Positions 35,228-44,021 of a stretch of DNA of 64,000 nucleotides are shown here, piece by piece; the first letter of the stretch is position 1, and every line of letters starts with the position of its first letter. Position numbers and translations under genes: made by a program. Source of the DNA: Bog-756 sp963845485 (GTDB lineage: Bacteria; Actinomycetota; Acidimicrobiia; Acidimicrobiales; RAAP-2); contig CAWJSI010000005.1 in the NCBI GenBank assembly GCA_963845485.1, positions 1-64,000 of the forward strand, given 5' to 3'. The notes under the pieces are model-generated. The model saw nothing but the letters and a program-made list of their open reading frames with translations, was not told the origin of the DNA and did no database searches.

Positions 35228-36168
35228 GTGCACTACCCCGATCGACAGTTGGTGCGCGCCTCGGCACCCTGGGCGAGAAGGTGGTCTCGACCATCAGGGG
35301 ACCGGGCGGCGCATCGCTCGGCATCGAAGCGACGGTGCCAGAACCCCTACCCGACGGGGCCTACGAACTGGTCAAGGTCGACGCCGGCGATCTGTGGATC
35401 AGCAGCGACGACGAGGTCATGCGGCCCTACATGCAACGGGCCGGAACCTGGGAGGCCGAAGAGGGGCGCCTGCTCCGCTCCTTCGTCCGACCCGGATGCC
35501 GGTTCCTCGACATCGGGGCCAACGTCGGCTACTTCTCGGTGCTGGTCGGCAAGGCCGCCCCCGGCGTGACCGTGGACGCCGTCGAGCCCGACCCTGACAA
35601 TGTGAGAGCCCTCCGCTTCAACCTGTGGTCGAACCGGGTGGCCGCCACCGTGTGGCCCCTGGCCCTCGACAACCAGGACCGCTACCTGGCGTTGTCGGGC
35701 AACGCCCACAACCTCGGTGACCTCCGGAGCGGCCGGATCGATCCCGACGAGCACCGGGATCCGACCGAGGCAGCGCCGGTCGCACGGAACCGGCAAGGCG
35801 GCGAACCCGGTTCTGGGCTGCCGCGGGGATGGATCGTCCCGGCGGCGTCGGGCGACGATCTGTTCGGCGGCCGAGGGTTCGATCTGGTCAAAGTGGACGT
35901 CCAGGGCTGGGAGTTCGAGGTGCTGCTGGGCCTGGACGGCGTCCTCTCCCGTTCCCCGGGGGTGCATGTGGTCACCGAGTTCTGGCCCGCCCCGTTGCGG
36001 GCTAACGACCGCCACCCGACCGACATCCTGGCCCGCTACCGGCAGTTGGGATATCGGGTGCGGGTGGCCCTGGGCGACGACGTGGTGGAGATGCCCGACG
36101 CGGAAATCGTGGATGTGTGCGACTCAGGGGGACCGGACGGTCAGGTCAATCTCCTACTCGAGCGCTAG
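35224..36168 (+). CDS. FkbM-family SAM-dependent methyltransferase
   Basis: The ATG at 35224 follows GGAGG by six bases and overlaps the preceding stop; the protein has 314 residues. The SAM-binding loop is CRFLDIGANVGYFSVLVGK and the next acidic strand is VDAVEPDPDNVRALRFNL, both typical of FkbM proteins, which O-methylate sugars or polyketides. FDLVKVDVQGWEFEVLLGLD is the diagnostic C-terminal motif. It closes the plus-strand operon of epimerase, three glycan-transfer genes and acyltransferase, and probably methylates a sugar hydroxyl of that glycan. A Gly/Arg/Pro-rich insertion at about 165-205 is unusual. Confidence 0.9.
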   Translation: MSALPRSTVGARLGTLGEKVVSTIRGPGGASLGIEATVPEPLPDGAYELVKVDAGDLWISSDDEVMRPYMQRAGTWEAEEGRLLRSFVRPGCRFLDIGANVGYFSVLVGKAAPGVTVDAVEPDPDNVRALRFNLWSNRVAATVWPLALDNQDRYLALSGNAHNLGDLRSGRIDPDEHRDPTEAAPVARNRQGGEPGSGLPRGWIVPAASGDDLFGGRGFDLVKVDVQGWEFEVLLGLDGVLSRSPGVHVVTEFWPAPLRANDRHPTDILARYRQLGYRVRVALGDDVVEMPDAEIVDVCDSGGPDGQVNLLLER

Positions 36169-36246
36169 CCCGGCCATCGGTACCGAGGGAGGGCAGGGAA
36201 ACGGCGTAACGTCGGGGCCGCCCCGGTCGCCCGTGGGTTCCGGTTC

Positions 36247-38223
36247 ATGACGAGCAGCTCGATGCTCGACGTTCAGTCCGGTCCGTCCGAGGATCACGTC
36301 CAGGCAACGCCCACGCCCACGGGCATCGATTGGCGGCTCGTGGCCGGAGCGGGCGTCATCGTGGCAGGAAGCCTGTATGTGGTCTGGCTGCTGTGGGGCA
36401 GCTTCTACTACGTCGACGACTTCCAACGACTCTCGGAGGCCAGTCACTCCTCGCTCGACTGGTCCTATCTCTCCGAGTCGGTGTTCGGTCACTTCGTCCC
36501 CGGTTGGCGACTCACGTACTTCCTGCTGCAACGCAGCGATCCGCTCGGCTACACCCCGGTCATCGTGATCACCGCCCTGCTTCAGGGATTCACCCTCCTC
36601 GGTTTCATGCGCCTTTTGAACGCGCTGTTCGGAAGGCTGTGGCGGAACCTCCTGTTCGTGGGCTGGTTGGCCGTGACCCCGGCCATGCTGTCGACGCAGT
36701 TCTGGTTCGCCAACGCGCTCCACGTGCTCCCGTCGATGGCCCTCACCATCTGGAGCCTGGACGGGTTCGTCCGCTACCTGGGCAGTCGGCGCCTCGCCTA
36801 CCTCGTCTATTCGGTGCTGTCGCTGGCCCTCGGGCTGATGTTCTACGAGAAGCCGGTGATCGTGCTGGTGGTGATGCCGCTATTGATCCTCGCGATCGCT
36901 ACCCAGTCCGGTCCGGTGGGCGTGGGGATCAGATCCGGAGTACATCGCATCACCTCCCTGTGGCGGGTCTGGGTCCTCTATGTGGTCTTCCCGATCGCCT
37001 ACTTCTCGTACTTCTTCACCCATCAGTACTACGTGCCGGGTTCGCGCCCGGCACTGGGTGAACTGGCCCACGCCACCTGGCTGGCCTGGTTCCAGGGCAT
37101 CGGGCCGGCGTTGATCGGTGGGCCCTTCCGCTGGCAGGTGGCCGGGGTCGGCGGCCTGAGCATTGCCGCCCCGTCGGAGGCGACGACGTACGTGGCCCTC
37201 GGCCTCGTCGTGGCCGTGGTCATCGGAAGTTTCGTCGTGGCCGAGCGGGCCTGGCGTGGATGGACCCTCCTTGTCGTTGGCTTCGTGCTCAGCTTCACGG
37301 TGGCCGCCTGGGGACGCCTCGAGTCCATCGGCCTCTCCATGGCCCGGGATTTCCGCTATTCGGCCGACACCATGCCGCTGGTGCTGCTCGGCGTGGCCCT
37401 GGCCTATACGGCCGTCCGGGGGGAGTTGGGCGAGGCGGTGGCTCAAGTCCCTGCCCACGCTCCCGCCCCGCCACCGCTGCGCCACCGCAAGCATCACCCC
37501 GGCAGGAGCGGTGTCGCGGTGGCTCTGGCGCTGGTGGTCGTGGTGGCGTATCTCGGCACGTCGTCGATCAGCATGTGGCGTTATCGCACCGTGTGGGACG
37601 CGGCCGTGAGTCGCACCTACTGGAACAACGTGGACATGGGCATCACGCAGCTGGAGCGCTCGGGCCGACCCTTCAGTCTCTACAACGTGGTGGTTCCCGA
37701 GACGGTGCGGTTCCTCGCCCAGTACCCAGGAGACCTCCTGTCGGCCACCGCCGGCATTAAATACCCGCACCTGCGCTACAACGACCCGAGCCGAACCCTG
37801 TACGCCCCGGACCCCACAACCGGGGTGATCCGGCCCGCCCGGGACTCGATCTACGAGAGCGCCGGGACCGGGGCCGCGGACCGGTTCATCGTGCCGGACA
37901 CGGGGGCCCTGAAGAACGGCGAGCTGTGCCTGGCCCCGGGGTTGAGCCACGTCACCCTGCCCATGCAGCGCACGCTCCCCCTGGCCGTGTACACCATGAC
38001 GGTCGATTATCGGTCGGTGGCCCAGTCCGCCTTCACCCCGTATGCCGTCCCCGTGGACAGGACCAAGCCGATCGCCCTGACGGACGGCACCCAGCTCCCG
38101 GCCCGCCTTCGCACCGCGATCGTCACCCTGGCGCCCACCACCATGCGGTCGGCATCCCTGCTGGTGTCGTCGAACGCCGGCATCTGTCTCCAGACCGTAA
38201 CGATCGGCATCCCGGGCTCCTGA
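36247..38223 (+). CDS. Polytopic GT-C-like membrane protein, paralogue of the gene at 17499
   Basis: This 658-residue protein has about eleven hydrophobic segments followed by an outer C-terminal domain of roughly 210 residues. Its first outer loop has SFYYVDDFQRLSEAS and, later, GHFVPGWRLTYF; FWFANALHVLPSMAL and FYEKPVIVLVVMPL follow. The layout, the DDF loop and the GH motif parallel the 669-residue protein at 17499, so the two are paralogues with limited identity. I infer a GT-C glycosyltransferase or Wzy-like enzyme using a polyprenyl-linked donor. Two copies in one locus suggest two different linkages or acceptors. It starts 78 bases after the FkbM gene on the same strand. Confidence 0.7.
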   Translation: MTSSSMLDVQSGPSEDHVQATPTPTGIDWRLVAGAGVIVAGSLYVVWLLWGSFYYVDDFQRLSEASHSSLDWSYLSESVFGHFVPGWRLTYFLLQRSDPLGYTPVIVITALLQGFTLLGFMRLLNALFGRLWRNLLFVGWLAVTPAMLSTQFWFANALHVLPSMALTIWSLDGFVRYLGSRRLAYLVYSVLSLALGLMFYEKPVIVLVVMPLLILAIATQSGPVGVGIRSGVHRITSLWRVWVLYVVFPIAYFSYFFTHQYYVPGSRPALGELAHATWLAWFQGIGPALIGGPFRWQVAGVGGLSIAAPSEATTYVALGLVVAVVIGSFVVAERAWRGWTLLVVGFVLSFTVAAWGRLESIGLSMARDFRYSADTMPLVLLGVALAYTAVRGELGEAVAQVPAHAPAPPPLRHRKHHPGRSGVAVALALVVVVAYLGTSSISMWRYRTVWDAAVSRTYWNNVDMGITQLERSGRPFSLYNVVVPETVRFLAQYPGDLLSATAGIKYPHLRYNDPSRTLYAPDPTTGVIRPARDSIYESAGTGAADRFIVPDTGALKNGELCLAPGLSHVTLPMQRTLPLAVYTMTVDYRSVAQSAFTPYAVPVDRTKPIALTDGTQLPARLRTAIVTLAPTTMRSASLLVSSNAGICLQTVTIGIPGS

Positions 38224-38479
38224 TAGCACGGCCGGACCCCGTGGACCAGGGCCTGGGGGCGTTCGACCTGGTTCCGTTGCCGGACCACTACTGAGGGGAA
38301 TGGGCTGGCGTGCACCAGGTCCCTTTGGTTTACGATTCCTGGGTGACCTCTCTGCGTTGCGAAGGTGTTCGACCGAAGGGGTGGTGTCCCCACCTCTTCG
38401 CTGTCGCCGCGCCGGAGTGCCGGGTTCCTGGTGCCGGTGCCGGACGCCATCGGTCGACGGTCGCAGAGGAGGGCCAGGC

Positions 38480-39112
38480 ATGGTGAAGACCCCCAGTCTG
38501 AGGTCGCCAGCAGTGCGATCGCTCGAGCTGTCCGGGTGGCGGGTCCGGTTGGCCACACTGCTCGAAGGGGACTACGAGGCCTGGTTGGCCGTGCGGACCC
38601 GCTGCCGGTCGTGGCTGGTTCCCTGGGAGCCGCGTTCGAAGGGAGCACCCCACGCTCCTGAGGACGCGGCCAGCTTCTCGGCCCGCTGCGGGATGCGGGA
38701 GCGAGAGCGTCAACTGGGCACCGGATTCGGTTTCGGTATCTTCTTTGAGGGCCGGTTCTGTGGTGAGATCACCCTCTCCTCCATCCAGCGTGGGCCATTC
38801 CAGAACGGGGCCATCGGCTACTGGATCGACGAGGAGATGGCCGGGGCCGGCCTGATCCCCGAGGCGGTCGTGGTGGTGCTCCAGTTCGCCTTCGAGACCC
38901 TCCGCCTCCACCGCATCGAGGTGGCCATCATCCCCCGCAACCGGCCCAGCCGGCGGGTGATGGAGAAGCTCGACCTCCGCAACGAAGGGGTGGCCCTCGG
39001 CTACCTCGAGATCAACGGCGAGTGGGAAGACCACGTCCGCTACGCCATGACCGCCGAGGAGTGGCGGGCCCGGGGCCCGGCGATGAAGGCGACCTGGCTG
39101 AAGCGCAACTGA
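38480..39112 (+). CDS. GNAT-family N-acetyltransferase, RimJ-like
   Basis: The frame is open further upstream, but the ATG at 38480 gives a normal 210-residue RimJ/RimL-type protein. It has VRLATLLEGDYEAWLAVR at the start, FEGRFCGEITLSSIQ, the GYWIDEEMAGAGLIPEAV motif that replaces the usual Q/RxxGxG/A loop region, and FETLRLHRIEVAIIPRNRPS. This group N-acetylates protein N-termini or small amines using acetyl-CoA. An actinobacterial RimJ homologue is often encoded near envelope genes, but the target is unknown. The 256 bases before it hold no supported gene. Confidence 0.88.
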   Translation: MVKTPSLRSPAVRSLELSGWRVRLATLLEGDYEAWLAVRTRCRSWLVPWEPRSKGAPHAPEDAASFSARCGMRERERQLGTGFGFGIFFEGRFCGEITLSSIQRGPFQNGAIGYWIDEEMAGAGLIPEAVVVVLQFAFETLRLHRIEVAIIPRNRPSRRVMEKLDLRNEGVALGYLEINGEWEDHVRYAMTAEEWRARGPAMKATWLKRN

Positions 39113-39152
39113 GCTGCGGTCCGCACGGCCTGTGCGGACTGGCTCCAGACTG

Positions 39153-40199
39153 CTACCCGTCGATGCCCCGTACGACGGCGGGGGAGTGACGGAAGAACTG
39201 CTCGACATCCTGCTCGTAGCGGTATTCGGGGTCACCGGTCCCCGTGGCCCGGCGCAGGTTGTTGGCCCGGGCGAAGCTCTCGACCGCCCCCGCACTCGTG
39301 TAGCGGTACTCGAAACCCTCCTTGACCAGCTTGGTGGTGTCCACGCCCCGTCCGTAGCGGATGAGCCCTTCGAGCTCAGGGGGGAACTGGACGATGCCGG
39401 CCCGCCGGAGCGGGGCCACGAAGGCCCGGGGCTTGAATGGGGGCAGCGGCAGGAGGAAGGCCCCGCCGATGGAGGCCACCTCGCTCCAGGGGAGCTTGCC
39501 CCACCCGGCCACGTTGAAGACCCCGGGAATGCGGTGCTCGGTGACGTACTCGAGGGCCCGGACCACGTCGTCCTCCTCGACGAACTGCACCAGGGGATCG
39601 AAGCCGGCGATGTTGGGCAGGAGGCGTCGGCGCAGGTTGTGGCTGATCGGGGTGATGATGTCGGTGCCGAGCACGTTGGCGAACCGCAGGACCGACACCA
39701 CCAGGTGGGGGTTGTCGTCGGTGAAGTCCCGGACGAGGGACTCGACCTCCAAGAGCGACCGCTCCAGCCGGGTCCGTACGGGTCCCGTACGGGTGTCCTC
39801 CTCCCGGAACCACGTGGGGTCGGTCTCGGCCGCCCCGTAGACATGGGTCGAGGACTTGACCACCACCTGGCGGACCGAGGAGCCGGCCGTCCCCGCCGCG
39901 GCCAGCAGGTTGAGCGTCCCGATCACGTTGATCTCATGGAGGGTCCGACTGGGTACCTTGACCGAGTTGGTCTCGAGGAACGTGTGGACGATGGTGTCCA
40001 CCTGGGTGGCCCGCACGATCCGGTTGAGGATGGAGTACTTCTGGTCCGACCGCACGAACTCGGTCCGCTCGAGGGGCACCCGGGGTTCGTTGGCCCCGAG
40101 GCCCAGGATCATCTCGACCTGGGGCTCGTTCTCCAGGGCCTGGGCCATGCGTCCACCCCAGAAGGTGTCGAGCCCGGTGATCAGTACCCGGCGGCCCAT
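39153..40199 (-). CDS. NAD-dependent epimerase/dehydratase (extended SDR)
   Basis: The ATG at 40199 overlaps the stop of the upstream acyltransferase gene, giving 348 residues. It starts RRVLITGLDTFWGGRMAQAL, an altered glycine-rich NAD loop (GxxxxxGG). VDTIVHTFLETNSVKVPSRT and VVVKSSTHVYGAAETDPTWF are the core strands. The C-terminal part ends EYRYEQDVEQFFR. A YxxxK motif in the usual position is not obvious, so activity is uncertain. Proteins of this type are regularly encoded next to a PlsC-like acyltransferase in actinobacteria and may act on a lipid or a lipid-linked sugar. The product is not known. Confidence 0.8.
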   Translation of the reverse strand: MGRRVLITGLDTFWGGRMAQALENEPQVEMILGLGANEPRVPLERTEFVRSDQKYSILNRIVRATQVDTIVHTFLETNSVKVPSRTLHEINVIGTLNLLAAAGTAGSSVRQVVVKSSTHVYGAAETDPTWFREEDTRTGPVRTRLERSLLEVESLVRDFTDDNPHLVVSVLRFANVLGTDIITPISHNLRRRLLPNIAGFDPLVQFVEEDDVVRALEYVTEHRIPGVFNVAGWGKLPWSEVASIGGAFLLPLPPFKPRAFVAPLRRAGIVQFPPELEGLIRYGRGVDTTKLVKEGFEYRYTSAGAVESFARANNLRRATGTGDPEYRYEQDVEQFFRHSPAVVRGIDG

Positions 40200-41281
40200 C
40201 AGCCGAACCAGACGCTGCGGCGGGTCCGCAGCATGTCGTGGAGGGCGTCCTGCATGCGGGCCCGGATGGCCTCGGCCTCGTCCATCACCCGACTCCTCGA
40301 GTACCGGTCCTGACCGGGCTCCACGTCGAAGTGGACCGGGTCGAGGACCCGGAGTTTGAACTTGGACGGGAAGTAGGTCACATAGCCGAGCGGTCCGAGC
40401 AGGAGGGCGTTGGCCGTGACCGGGAAGTAGGGCAGGTTGAGCATCTTGGCCACTGTCGGCACCCGGAACAGGATGGGCATGGACTCCTCGGCCCCGACCA
40501 CGGCGATGGGGATGACGGGCACCCCGGCCCGCATGGCGATCTCGACGAACCCGCCCCGCCCGAAGCGCCGCAACCGGTAGCGGTCGGTGTAGGTCTTGGA
40601 GGTGGCCTTCGTCCCCTCGGGGAAGACCAGGGCCAGCTGCTGCTGGTCGTGGAGGAGCCGGTAGGCGTTGTCGGGATGGGCAGGCACGCCGCCGGTCCGT
40701 GACCACATGGTCCCGACCACCGGGAGGGTCCGGAAGAAGTAGTCGGCCAGGCCGTAGACCGGTCGGCCCAGCTCCTCTTCCACGCCGTGCATGATGGCCG
40801 GGGCGTCCGAGGGGATGGCACCGGCGTGGTTGGCGATGAGGAGTGCCCCGCCGTGGAGGGGGATCTTCTCCAGTCCCTCCCACTCCACCCGGAACCAGTA
40901 CTTGTAGATCGGGTTGTAGAGCCGCCGCACCACCGAGCGCATGTGCTCGGAACGGCCCCACTCGTCGACGTCCGAACGGCGGGGATCGGGGGGCAGGCCG
41001 GCCTCGGCCCCGGGTCGGACCACCGGCAGGATGGAGACCGACGCCTTGGGCGGGGACGGCGTGGCGGCATCGTCTCCAGGGTGATCGTCGCTGAGCAGCT
41101 GATCCGTCTCGGACTCGGGTTCGACCGTCGCCGTCGCTCGGCTCTCGTGGGCCTCAGGTGTGTCCTCGTCGGTGGCCGGAGTCGCGTCGGGCTCGGAAGC
41201 TCGCTCGAAGGGGTGGTCGGTGCCGTCGGCCCGCCTGGCCGTCCGGGTCCGATCGGCTGGGTCCGCGCTCACCTGCGCCAT
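40199..41281 (-). CDS. PlsC-like lysophospholipid acyltransferase
   Basis: The core (about residues 130-360) is a 1-acylglycerol-3-phosphate acyltransferase-type domain: ALLIANHAGAIPSDAPAI carries the catalytic His with the acid Asp a few residues later than in the classic NHX4D. LALVFPEGTKATSKTYTDRY is the second substrate motif, and MRAGVPVIPIAVVGAEESMP is the third. The N-terminal 110 residues are acidic and disordered. It would acylate a glycerolipid or a related acceptor at the membrane. I chose the ATG at 41281 to avoid overlap with the upstream gene; the frame is open to 41329. The following epimerase gene is coupled by an ATGA overlap. Confidence 0.85.
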   Translation of the reverse strand: MAQVSADPADRTRTARRADGTDHPFERASEPDATPATDEDTPEAHESRATATVEPESETDQLLSDDHPGDDAATPSPPKASVSILPVVRPGAEAGLPPDPRRSDVDEWGRSEHMRSVVRRLYNPIYKYWFRVEWEGLEKIPLHGGALLIANHAGAIPSDAPAIMHGVEEELGRPVYGLADYFFRTLPVVGTMWSRTGGVPAHPDNAYRLLHDQQQLALVFPEGTKATSKTYTDRYRLRRFGRGGFVEIAMRAGVPVIPIAVVGAEESMPILFRVPTVAKMLNLPYFPVTANALLLGPLGYVTYFPSKFKLRVLDPVHFDVEPGQDRYSRSRVMDEAEAIRARMQDALHDMLRTRRSVWFG

Positions 41282-41297
41282 CGTACTGCCGACGACC

Positions 41298-42332
41298 TCA
41301 CTCCACCCCGTGGGGTTCGGTGGCGGCACGGAGCTGTCCGGCCAGGGTGCCGAGGGCGGCGAGTCCCTCCAGGTTCAGCGAACGCCGGGAGACGTCCCCG
41401 GTGGCGAACTCGGCCCGCAGCGCCGAGTGGACGGTGGCCACTTCGACCGGCTCGACCAGTGGCAACAGCACCGTGACCGTCGGACCCCGAACCACCAGAG
41501 GCACCGGGGTGCGGTCCAACGAGTCGGCCACCACCTTTCCCACCCGTTCGGCCAACGGTCCACCTCGCTCGCCGTCACGGCCGTACTCTGAGACGATGAC
41601 GGCGGGCACCGGGGGCGTGGCCAAGAATCCGTAGCGGGAGCGATAGACGTCGGACAGCATGGTGACCGAGTCGTGCAGCGGATGAACAGTGCTGCCGGGC
41701 ACGTTCTTCCAGTGGACGGGCACCTCTTTGATGCCGAGGCCGAGCCGTCGGGCCCGGGCCAACACCTCGACGTCGAAGGCGAACCGGTCGATACCCACCA
41801 GGTGGAAGAGCAGTCGGGCGGCCGGGGTGCGGAACGCCTTGAAGCCGCACTGGGTGTCCTGCAGGCCGAGGCCGGTTCCCGTGGTGACCAGCCGGTTGAA
41901 CAGCCGTCCCATGACCGCTCGAACGGCATAGGTGCCGTCCATCATGGAGGTGGCCAGCGCCCGTGACCCGATGGCCGCCTCGCTGGAGCCGAGGGCCTCG
42001 AGCAGCAGCGGCACGGCCCGGGGATCGATGGCCATGTCGGCGTCCATGTAGGCCACGTACGGACCCCGGGCGAGGGCCACCCCGGCCCGGACAGCCGCAC
42101 CCTTGCCACCGTTGGCGGGCAGGCTGATCACCCGATGGTGGGGGAGGGGGGCGAGCAATCTCGTGGCCACGGCGGCCGTCTGGTCGGTGCTGCCGTCGTC
42201 GATGACCACTACCTCGGTCTCGTCGAGGTCGATGGCCCGGTCGGCCACGGCAGCGTCGAAGCGACCCATGCCGGCGGGCAGTCGGGCCGCCTCGTTGAAG
42301 GCGGGGACGATGATGGTCAGTCGCGGTGCCAT
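41298..42332 (-). CDS. DPM1-like family 2 glycosyltransferase
   Basis: The 344-residue protein has a clear dolichyl/polyprenyl-phosphate glycosyltransferase core: LTIIVPAFNEAARLPAGM, VVVIDDGSTDQTAAVATRLL, NGGKGAAVRAGVALARGPYV, the DxD in YMDADMAIDP, GSRALATSMMDGTYAVRAVM and DTQCGFKAFRTPAARLLF. EVPVHWKNVPGSTVHPLHDS is the usual lipid-substrate loop. No membrane helix follows; instead about 90 C-terminal residues form a soluble extension. It likely loads a sugar onto polyprenyl phosphate. The gene lies upstream of the PlsC-like and epimerase genes in the same orientation. Confidence 0.9.
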   Translation of the reverse strand: MAPRLTIIVPAFNEAARLPAGMGRFDAAVADRAIDLDETEVVVIDDGSTDQTAAVATRLLAPLPHHRVISLPANGGKGAAVRAGVALARGPYVAYMDADMAIDPRAVPLLLEALGSSEAAIGSRALATSMMDGTYAVRAVMGRLFNRLVTTGTGLGLQDTQCGFKAFRTPAARLLFHLVGIDRFAFDVEVLARARRLGLGIKEVPVHWKNVPGSTVHPLHDSVTMLSDVYRSRYGFLATPPVPAVIVSEYGRDGERGGPLAERVGKVVADSLDRTPVPLVVRGPTVTVLLPLVEPVEVATVHSALRAEFATGDVSRRSLNLEGLAALGTLAGQLRAATEPHGVE

Positions 42333-42400
42333 GAGCAGATCCCGACCCTACGCCGCCCCCGGGTCCGGTGGCCGTCAGGTCAAGCGACCGACGGCGCCGA

Positions 42401-43771
42401 CTACGGCCGGGCCGCTCCCACGATGCCCTGGTACCAGATGGGGTCGTAGGTCACGAACGTGCCGGTGTGGGCGGCCTGGATGATGGTGCCCTGGCCGTAG
42501 GGCGTGGCCTGCCCGTCAAGATAGGGACCCACGTACATGACCACGTGGTCGATGCCGTCCCCGTCGAGGTTGTAGAAGATGAGGTCGCCGGGCTGCAGGG
42601 CGTTCAGAGCCACGTGGGGGAACATGGCGTACTGGTCGGCTGCGGAGTGATCCATCGACACCCCGGCCTGGGACCAGGCCAACATGGTCAGACCGGAGCA
42701 GTCGACACCGGCCGAGCTGGCCCCCGCCCACAGGTAGGGGACACCCATGTACTTGATGGCCCCGTGCACGGCGGCGAGCCCGGCGGCCTGGGCGTTGCCA
42801 CTGGCCGAGACGGCAACAGTGCCTGCGGCTGGCGAAGCGCCCGAGGTGCCGGCCGCCGAGGTGGCCGCTTGGTTGGCGGCCGTGGTGGCATTGACGGCGG
42901 CTGCACTACCGCCCTTCAGCGTGGTGGCCACCTGGGCGGCCTGGGAGGCCTGGGCGGCTGCAGCCTGGGCCGTGGCCGACGAGGGGGCGCTGGCCGCGGT
43001 CTGGGCCGCCGCGACGGCCTGGGCGGTGGCCTGTTGGGCGATCTGGGTGGCCAGGCTCCCCTTGACCGACGCCAGGGTGGCCTCGGACTGGTCGGCCAGA
43101 GTCTGAGCGCCCTGGCGGGCCGTGTTCACCTCGGCCAGCTGAGCTGTTTCGGCTTGTTGCTCGCTCAGCAGTTTGGTCTGGGTGGTGGTGAGCTGCTTCT
43201 GGCCGGCGGCCACCCGGGCCACGTCGGCGGCCACCGTCGAGGACCCGAGCTGCTGGTAGTAGTCGCGGGTCTGGGTGGCATCGGTCGGCGAGGCGAAGAG
43301 TGAGGCCATCGAACTTCCCGCCGTATCGTTCATGTAGGCCTGGATGGCGTCGTCGCGCAGGTGGGCGCGCTCGGTGGCCAGTTGCGCCTTGGCCGTGTTG
43401 ATGGATGCCGTGGTCGATTTGAGGGAGGCCTGGGTGGTGGACAGGTTGACCTGAGCCTGGTTGTACTGCTCGTCGGCCTGGTCGAGGACGGCCTGCTGCT
43501 GGGAGATCTGTGCCTCGAGTGCGCTCACCTGGGCCTCGGCCGCGCTGATGGAGGACTGACCGGCCACGGTGGTGGTGGTCGACGGGGCGACGGTCGACGA
43601 GGTCGTGGTCGGGGTGGCGCCGGCCACCGAGGCCGGTCCGACCGCGAAGGTGGCGAGGGCGCAGGCCACGGCCAGGGGGATGGCGGCCATCCCGAATCTG
43701 GTCAATGTGGTGGCCCGCGGTGTCCGACGTCTCGGCGTCGTCGTCCCGATCGGCGATTGCCCCTGTTGCAC
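42401..43771 (-). CDS. NlpC/P60-family peptidoglycan hydrolase with coiled-coil stalk
   Basis: I chose the GTG at 43771 because AAGGAG precedes it by nine bases; the frame is open to 43993. The 456-residue precursor has a signal peptide (about 24-50, cleaving near GAT) and a Thr/Ser-rich segment. A long coiled coil follows (about 70-280), then an Ala-rich linker. The C-terminal NlpC/P60 domain starts near 335: GVPYLWAGASSAGVDCSGL carries the catalytic Cys near 356 and GIDHVVMYVGPYL the His near 406. This is the RipA/RipC-like layout; such enzymes cut the D-iGlu/meso-DAP bond for cell separation. The Ala/Gln-rich linker is unusually long. The upstream 250 bases are a possible regulatory leader. 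Confidence 0.92.
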   Translation of the reverse strand: MQQGQSPIGTTTPRRRTPRATTLTRFGMAAIPLAVACALATFAVGPASVAGATPTTTSSTVAPSTTTTVAGQSSISAAEAQVSALEAQISQQQAVLDQADEQYNQAQVNLSTTQASLKSTTASINTAKAQLATERAHLRDDAIQAYMNDTAGSSMASLFASPTDATQTRDYYQQLGSSTVAADVARVAAGQKQLTTTQTKLLSEQQAETAQLAEVNTARQGAQTLADQSEATLASVKGSLATQIAQQATAQAVAAAQTAASAPSSATAQAAAAQASQAAQVATTLKGGSAAAVNATTAANQAATSAAGTSGASPAAGTVAVSASGNAQAAGLAAVHGAIKYMGVPYLWAGASSAGVDCSGLTMLAWSQAGVSMDHSAADQYAMFPHVALNALQPGDLIFYNLDGDGIDHVVMYVGPYLDGQATPYGQGTIIQAAHTGTFVTYDPIWYQGIVGAARP

Positions 43772-43953
43772 TACGTGACACTCCTTGTACACCCGAAAGG
43801 AACGACCACAGAGAGGACCACGGGCTTCCCGTGCGTCCCCACCGTCCCGGTGGTCGAACTGCCGTGTGATCTGCGATTCCTGACCCATCACTACGCTCCA
43901 GTGGCGAGGGCACCCGGGCGTCCGGCCCGGCGCCGGCTGGTTCGGCGGCCCTC

Positions 43954-43990
43954 GTTGCTGGATGTATCGGTAAGTTGCTGGTTGTATCGG
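43954..43990. repeat. 17-bp direct repeat pair, spaced 20 bp
   Basis: Two copies of the 17-bp sequence beginning GTTGCTGG and ending TGTATCGG lie at 43954-43970 and 43974-43990, differing at one base. Their centres are 20 bp apart, about two helical turns, as expected for a dimeric regulator binding one DNA face. They lie between the divergent NlpC/P60 and carboxylesterase genes, so they may control either or both. No factor is identified. Confidence 0.6.
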
Positions 43991-44021
43991 CACCTGGGCC
44001 GGAGAACTGGAGGCCTCAATC

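Noticed and set aside
38224..38300. Short open frame ending LVPLPDHY before the GNAT gene
   Set aside because: It has no ribosome site or recognisable motif and is the tail of a shadow frame of the upstream membrane protein.
43772..44021. c-di-AMP (ydaO) riboswitch upstream of the NlpC/P60 gene
   Set aside because: The context is right, but I could not align the conserved core motifs; it is mentioned only as a check.
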